Positions 6,747-10,037 of a stretch of DNA of 10,037 nucleotides are shown here, piece after piece. Made by a program: the position numbers and the translations under genes. The stretch's first letter is position 1. Every line of letters begins with the position of its first letter. The DNA lies in NCBI GenBank assembly GCA_955652855.1, contig CATPCN010000247.1:1-10037 (forward strand), written 5' to 3'. The notes under the pieces were generated by a model. The model did no database searches, had not been told where the DNA came from, and worked only from the letters and a program-made list of their open reading frames with translations. The stretch is from an uncultured Chthoniobacterales bacterium (GTDB lineage Bacteria; Verrucomicrobiota; Verrucomicrobiae; Chthoniobacterales; UBA10450).

Positions 6747-7145
6747 GCGCGCCACCAAATCGCGCGATACCAATTGTCGATCCGGAGATAGTTCTTCGGA
6801 TGAAACTGCGAGATTATCCAGGACGGCCGATTGCTCTTCGCTCAAATCGGCGCGACGCAACTCCGGGCGCGCCTTTTCCGCCGCGACCTGATTCAAACAG
6901 GTGTTGATGGCGATGCGCGACACCCAATGCTCCAGCGGCACCGCCCCCGAGAACTGAGATAATTTCTGAAACATCTTGATGAAAATCATTTGGCAAAGGT
7001 CTTCTGCCGCGGCGCGGCGTGGGCGATGGGCGCGCACCAATTTCGCCACGAGCGGATAAAGATGTCGCACCAATTGGCGGGCAGCTTCATCGTCATCGCG
7101 CAGCGCAGCTGAGACCAGCACCCGAGCGTTAAAATCATCACCCAT
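6744..7145 (-). CDS. ECF-type RNA polymerase sigma factor, region 2 part (frame broken before region 4)
   Basis: The open frame gives 133 residues from ATG 7145. Sigma region 2 is clear: EDLCQMIFIKMFQKLSQF at 48-65 (core-binding and -10 recognition helices) and PLEHWVSRIAINTCLN at 70-85. A charged linker (ELRRADLSEEQ) follows, and the frame stops at TAA 6744-6746 just where region 4 should begin; region 4 continues in another frame. ECF factors are normally 160-200 residues, which matches the two pieces together. A GTG at 7154 would add three residues, but the likely -10 box at 7176-7181 leaves little leader for it. GGAG lies three bases before ATG 7145, closer than usual. The gene heads a leftward operon with the membrane protein and the LTxxQ protein, and a matching promoter sequence suggests autoregulation. 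Confidence 0.83.
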   Translation of the reverse strand: MGDDFNARVLVSAALRDDDEAARQLVRHLYPLVAKLVRAHRPRRAAAEDLCQMIFIKMFQKLSQFSGAVPLEHWVSRIAINTCLNQVAAEKARPELRRADLSEEQSAVLDNLAVSSEELSPDRQLVSRDLVAR

Positions 7146-7164
7146 GCACTCCACAATGTGTCCA

Positions 7165-7184
7165 CACTGTCTGATATGACAGTG
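7165..7184. promoter_or_regulatory. Inverted repeat CACTGTC-N6-GACAGTG over the sigma operon -10 region
   Basis: Perfect 7-base arms at 7165-7171 and 7178-7184 are separated by TGATAT. The right arm overlaps the proposed -10 (7176-7181) and the left arm covers the expected transcription start of the leftward sigma operon, 20 bases before its ATG. It could be an operator or, if transcribed in part, a leader structure. Confidence 0.55.
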
Positions 7185-7204
7185 CGACGCGTCTTTTGGT
7201 TACA
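7176..7204 (-). promoter_or_regulatory. Candidate ECF promoter of the sigma operon, TGTAAC-N17-TGTCAT
   Basis: On the minus strand TGTAAC (7204-7199) and TGTCAT (7181-7176) are separated by exactly 17 bases. The -35 hexamer and spacing equal those known for ECF promoters such as the Bacillus sigma-X type (TGTAAC-N17-CGAC-like). The start of transcription would fall near 7168, about 20 bases ahead of ATG 7145. The same arrangement occurs on the opposite strand at 7249-7277. Confidence 0.6.
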
Positions 7205-7248
7205 ACATTTTCTCTTTTGTCGCGCATTGCTTAAGTCGAAAACTTTTT

Positions 7249-7277
7249 TGTAACCGCGAGCCGCTCCTCGCGGTCAT
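7249..7277 (+). promoter_or_regulatory. Candidate ECF promoter of the secreted LTxxQ gene, TGTAAC-N17-GGTCAT
   Basis: TGTAAC at 7249-7254 and GGTCAT at 7272-7277 are separated by 17 bases, matching the leftward promoter in hexamer, spacing and the shared GTCAT core. Transcription would start near 7284, giving a leader of about 54 bases before ATG 7338. It links this gene to the sigma factor encoded next door. Confidence 0.6.
7253..7274. promoter_or_regulatory. Inverted repeat ACCGCGAG-N6-CTCGCGGT filling the promoter spacer
   Basis: Perfect 8-base arms at 7253-7260 and 7267-7274 surround CCGCTC. The repeat spans from the last bases of the -35 hexamer to the first bases of the -10, so a protein bound here would cover the promoter. 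No T-run follows it on either strand, so it is not an intrinsic terminator. Confidence 0.6.
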
Positions 7278-7337
7278 CCATTGCAGAAGCGCATCACTAA
7301 ATAATTGCGCTGAAGTAAAACAAGAAAGCACAAACAT

Positions 7338-7721
7338 ATGAGACCAAGATTCATTTCATTGATCATCGGGAGCGCATTGGCTCTCGGCACCCTCGCCGTT
7401 TACGCGCAAGGCCATGTGCCTGGCGGTTGCGGCCCCGGAATGCACGGATATGGCAGCCCGCTCGAACATCTCACCAAAGACCTGAACCTGACGCCGGATC
7501 AACAGGCGAAAGGCGGGCCGATTGTCGATCAAGCCAAACCGCAGATCGTAGCGATTCATCAGGATGCGATGCAAAAGATAAAAACCGTGATCGAAAACTC
7601 CGTCGCAAAAATTCGTCCGCTCCTGACCGACGCGCAACAACAGAAACTCGATGCGATGAAGAAAGCGCACGAAGACATGTTCAAAGCGATGCAGGAAATG
7701 CGCGACGCGAAGAAACAATAA
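7338..7721 (+). CDS. Secreted LTxxQ periplasmic protein, Spy/CpxP-like
   Basis: This protein has 127 residues. A signal peptide (basic MRPR, hydrophobic 5-21, VYA at 21-23) predicts cleavage after Ala23. The mature protein is helical with two LTxxQ-type motifs, LTPDQ at 51-55 and LTDAQ at 96-100, and a Gly/His/Met-rich N-terminus (about 25-40, with Cys31, His36 and Met35) that could touch metal. Its C-terminal half is a lysine- and methionine-rich helix (AMKKAHEDMFKAMQEM by key residues). Spy/CpxP/ZraP relatives act as periplasmic chaperones or metal-stress proteins. It shares the NLTPxQ and IVDQ/IIDQ pattern with the anchored protein at 5866, suggesting they are related and respond to the same signal. 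The start is set by the signal peptide; only a weak purine-rich AAGAAAG precedes it. A candidate ECF promoter lies upstream and a strong terminator follows. Confidence 0.85.
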   Translation: MRPRFISLIIGSALALGTLAVYAQGHVPGGCGPGMHGYGSPLEHLTKDLNLTPDQQAKGGPIVDQAKPQIVAIHQDAMQKIKTVIENSVAKIRPLLTDAQQQKLDAMKKAHEDMFKAMQEMRDAKKQ

Positions 7722-7748
7722 CGACCGGCGCCAGCTGACTTATAACAG

Positions 7749-7784
7749 GCGGCGATGATCGACGAGATCATCGCCGCTTTTCTT
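7749..7784 (+). terminator. Strong intrinsic terminator after the secreted LTxxQ gene
   Basis: A perfect 12-base-pair stem, GCGGCGATGATC (7749-7760) with GATCATCGCCGC (7766-7777), closes a GACGA loop and is followed by TTTTCTT. It stands 28 bases past the TAA and makes the gene a single-gene transcript. In the rest of the gap, 7785-7873, I see no clear promoter or other element. Confidence 0.9.
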
Positions 7785-7873
7785 GGCCTGATTTTCCACC
7801 GTCGCGAGATGAAATCACGGTTGCATCCGCTCGGTTCAAACAGCAGTTTGATCGTCTGTTCATCACAATCATT

Positions 7874-10037
7874 ATGCGCATCACCTCGCGATTTCCGCTT
7901 TTCCTATTCCTGCTTGCATCCGCTTTCCCGTCCTTCGCGTCCGCTCAAAAACTGCCGGACACAACGCGTCTGCTGCGGTTTCCGACGACCAACGGCCGGC
8001 AGATTGTTTTTTGTTACGCCGGCGAACTTTACACAATTGGCAAAGAGGGCGGCGTCGCGCGACGACTGACCAGCGGCCCGGGCTATAGCTCGTTCCCGCG
8101 CTTCTCAGCGGACGGAACACAACTCGCCTTCACTTCGCAATACGACGGCAACACCGAAGTTTACGTGATGCCAGCTGAAGGCGGCACGCCCAAACGCCTA
8201 ACGATCACCGCGACGCTCGGACGCGACGATATTTCCGACCGGATGGGGCCGAACAACATCGTCATGACGTGGGAAAACACGAAGCCACTTATCGTTTTCC
8301 GCTCGCGGATGAAGTCGTTCGATTCCTTCATTGGAGCGCTTTTTACCGTGGGCATGGATTCCGAACTGCCGCAGCAATTACCGTTGCCACGCGGCGGATT
8401 TCTTTCATTCTCGCCCGATGATTCCAAGATCGCGTTCAACCGCGTCTTCCGCGAGTTTCGCACCTGGAAACATTATCGCGGCGGCATGGCAGACGACGTT
8501 TGGATTCACGATTTCAAAACCGGCGCGACGGAGAACCTGACAAACAATCCCGCGCAGGACATCTGCCCGATGTGGGCACCGGACAACAAAATCTATTTCC
8601 TCTCGGATCGCGATGGCCGGATGAATCTTTTCTCGATCGACCTAACGAGTCAGGAAACGAAACAGCTCACGAGCTTCAAGGATTTCGACATCAAGTTCCC
8701 TTCGATCGGCCAGAACTCGATCGTCTTCGAACAAGCCGGTTACATTTGGCGCTACGACCTGGGGAGTGGACAAGCCACGCCGGTGCCGATCGATATCAAA
8801 GAAGATTTCGCATCGGGACGTTCCGCTTTGGTCGATGCTTCGAAACACATCGACTCCGTTAGTCCGGCGCCCGATGGCGAGCGTGTCATCGTGGTCGCGC
8901 GCGGAGATCTTTTCTCTGCTCCCGCGAAGGACGGCACGCCGCGCAATCTCACTAAGACATCGAACGCCCATGAGCGCGACGCAGTTTGGTCACCTGACGG
9001 CAAGTGGATCGCTTACAATTCAGACGCGACCGGCGAGAACGAGCTCTATGTCCGCTCACAGGACGGTAAAGGCCAGCCGCAACAAGTAACCAGCGGCGCC
9101 GACACTTACTATTATCAAGCGGTTTGGTCGCCCGACAGCAAGAAGCTCCTATGGAGCGATCGGTTGCAGCGATTGCGTTATGTCGATGTGAGCAGCAAAG
9201 CTATCACCCAAGTTGATCAGGATAAATACGGCGAAATCGGCGTTTATAATTGGTCGCCCGACAGTCAGTGGATCACCTGGGCGCGCCCGGAGGAGAACGG
9301 TGCAGACAAGGTTTATCTCTTCTCGACCGCCGACAAAAAGCCGGTAGCTGTGACCGACAATTGGTATTCGGCTGACAATCCTGTTTTCAGTGACGACGGG
9401 AAATATCTTCTGCTTAGCTCGGGGCGCGATTTTAAACCCACGTTCGGTCAGACGGATTTTTCCAACGTCTATCGAGACTTAGACCGCGTGTATCTCATCA
9501 CGCTTGGTAAAGAGACTGAGTCACCGCTCGGACCGCGCAGCGATGAAGTAGGCAAGGCGGACCGGAAAAAAGATAAGGACAAGGATGCGAAGGAAAAAGA
9601 GGCCGGCGAGAAGAAAGGCGATACTCACGACGATAAAAAAGCAGCCAGCAAAGAGGAGAAGCCGAAGAAGCCAGTGACCGTCAAGATCGACATAGACGGA
9701 ATTCATGACCGCCTGGGTGCTCTTGAAATTCCTTCGGGCGACTACACCAACATCCGAATGGTGGACGACCGGATTTTCTATCTCCGCCGGACCGCGGCCG
9801 ATGATAAAGGCGACGATGAGGAAGAAGAAGGCGGCGGCAACAAGAAATTCCACCTATGCGCTTACAGCCTGGAGGACCGCAAAGAGACCGTCCTCGGCGA
9901 TGTGGCCGCTTACGAAATCACCGCCGATGGGAAAAAGATGCAGGTCAAAATCGGCAAGGATTACGCCATGATCGACCTGCCCAAAGATAAGCTTGAAACA
10001 AAGGACGAGAAGGCCGGAAAGGATTACAAACTCAAGC
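7874..10037 (+). CDS. Tricorn-like protease with PD40 beta-propeller repeats, 3' end cut by window edge
   Basis: The frame is open from ATG 7874 to the edge (721 residues). A signal peptide (hydrophobic core FPLFLFLLASAF, cleavage after ASA at 22-24) directs export. Then come many PD40/TolB-type propeller blades: FSADG at 77, FSPDD at 179, WSPDG at 372, WSPDS at 418 and again at 460, each followed by a strand such as WIAYNS. A highly charged Lys/Asp/Glu stretch at about 560-600 and an acidic DDEEEE segment further on interrupt the second propeller region. Bacterial Tricorn-like proteins are about 1000-1100 residues, with two propellers, a PDZ domain and a C-terminal S41 serine peptidase; the catalytic part would lie beyond the edge. 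The likely role is degradation of peptides in the periplasm or outside the cell. There is no strong ribosome site. It is separated from the LTxxQ gene by a terminator, so it is probably transcribed on its own. Confidence 0.87.
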   Translation, partial: MRITSRFPLFLFLLASAFPSFASAQKLPDTTRLLRFPTTNGRQIVFCYAGELYTIGKEGGVARRLTSGPGYSSFPRFSADGTQLAFTSQYDGNTEVYVMPAEGGTPKRLTITATLGRDDISDRMGPNNIVMTWENTKPLIVFRSRMKSFDSFIGALFTVGMDSELPQQLPLPRGGFLSFSPDDSKIAFNRVFREFRTWKHYRGGMADDVWIHDFKTGATENLTNNPAQDICPMWAPDNKIYFLSDRDGRMNLFSIDLTSQETKQLTSFKDFDIKFPSIGQNSIVFEQAGYIWRYDLGSGQATPVPIDIKEDFASGRSALVDASKHIDSVSPAPDGERVIVVARGDLFSAPAKDGTPRNLTKTSNAHERDAVWSPDGKWIAYNSDATGENELYVRSQDGKGQPQQVTSGADTYYYQAVWSPDSKKLLWSDRLQRLRYVDVSSKAITQVDQDKYGEIGVYNWSPDSQWITWARPEENGADKVYLFSTADKKPVAVTDNWYSADNPVFSDDGKYLLLSSGRDFKPTFGQTDFSNVYRDLDRVYLITLGKETESPLGPRSDEVGKADRKKDKDKDAKEKEAGEKKGDTHDDKKAASKEEKPKKPVTVKIDIDGIHDRLGALEIPSGDYTNIRMVDDRIFYLRRTAADDKGDDEEEEGGGNKKFHLCAYSLEDRKETVLGDVAAYEITADGKKMQVKIGKDYAMIDLPKDKLETKDEKAGKDYKLK

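Noticed and set aside
6744..6750. Programmed -1 frameshifting joining the two sigma pieces.
   Set aside because: The junction has no recognised slippery heptamer and no obvious downstream stimulatory structure, so a mutation or an assembly error is the simpler reading.
7253..7274. The 8-bp-stem hairpin considered as a terminator.
   Set aside because: The T-run lies upstream on the plus strand and an A-run follows on the minus strand, so neither direction has a stem followed by U residues.
7755..8069. A rightward frame starting MIDEIIAAF.
   Set aside because: It begins inside the perfect terminator hairpin and then overlaps the Tricorn-like gene in another frame; no family resemblance.
9521..9853. 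A 110-residue leftward frame with long hydrophobic stretches that looks like a membrane protein.
   Set aside because: It lies wholly antisense to the Lys/Asp/Glu-rich part of the Tricorn-like gene; the complement of AAG/GAG/GAT codons yields Leu, Phe and Ile, so the hydrophobicity is an artefact.

Overview
The window looks like a chromosomal segment of a free-living, probably soil or sediment, Gram-negative bacterium of moderate-to-high GC content. A Verrucomicrobiota-type lineage is my best guess and Acidobacteriota the main alternative. The evidence is an RNA polymerase omega subunit of the short NQQILVNMVSRRVRQL type, an IcmF-type fused mutase, a Tricorn-like protease with a signal peptide, and two secreted or anchored LTxxQ proteins. 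The taxonomic call is inference. I see no phage, transposase, integrase, tRNA, rRNA or CRISPR array.

Left part (1-2232). An icmF-type fused acyl-CoA mutase reads leftward off the edge, with only the B12-binding and G domains visible. A FabG/PhaB-like short-chain dehydrogenase is divergent from it. The 94-bp gap between them carries two small tandem repeats, one of which directly abuts the dehydrogenase start. A convergent rpoZ-like gene follows, with a perfect 13-bp palindrome just ahead of its start.

Centre (2420-5843). A lone OLD-family ATPase/Toprim protein has a P-loop, Walker B and H-loop, but its Toprim DxD motif reads DSG. After a weak terminator-like hairpin comes an Nramp-related transporter whose two hallmark metal-site motifs are both altered.

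Right part (5866-7784). This is the most interesting region. A leftward cassette encodes an ECF sigma factor (regions 2 and 4 in different frames), a short single-pass membrane protein with anti-sigma layout, and a membrane-anchored, histidine-rich LTxxQ protein. The order and sizes resemble the CnrH/CnrY/CnrX metal-sensing system of Cupriavidus, although sequence homology is not proven. A secreted LTxxQ (Spy/CpxP-like) gene is divergent from it. Both directions carry the same promoter-like sequence, TGTAAC-N17-(T/G)GTCAT, which suggests that the sigma factor drives its own operon and the secreted protein as one envelope or metal-stress regulon. A strong intrinsic terminator closes the secreted-protein gene.

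Far right (7874-10037). The N-terminal two thirds of a Tricorn-like beta-propeller protease runs off the edge.
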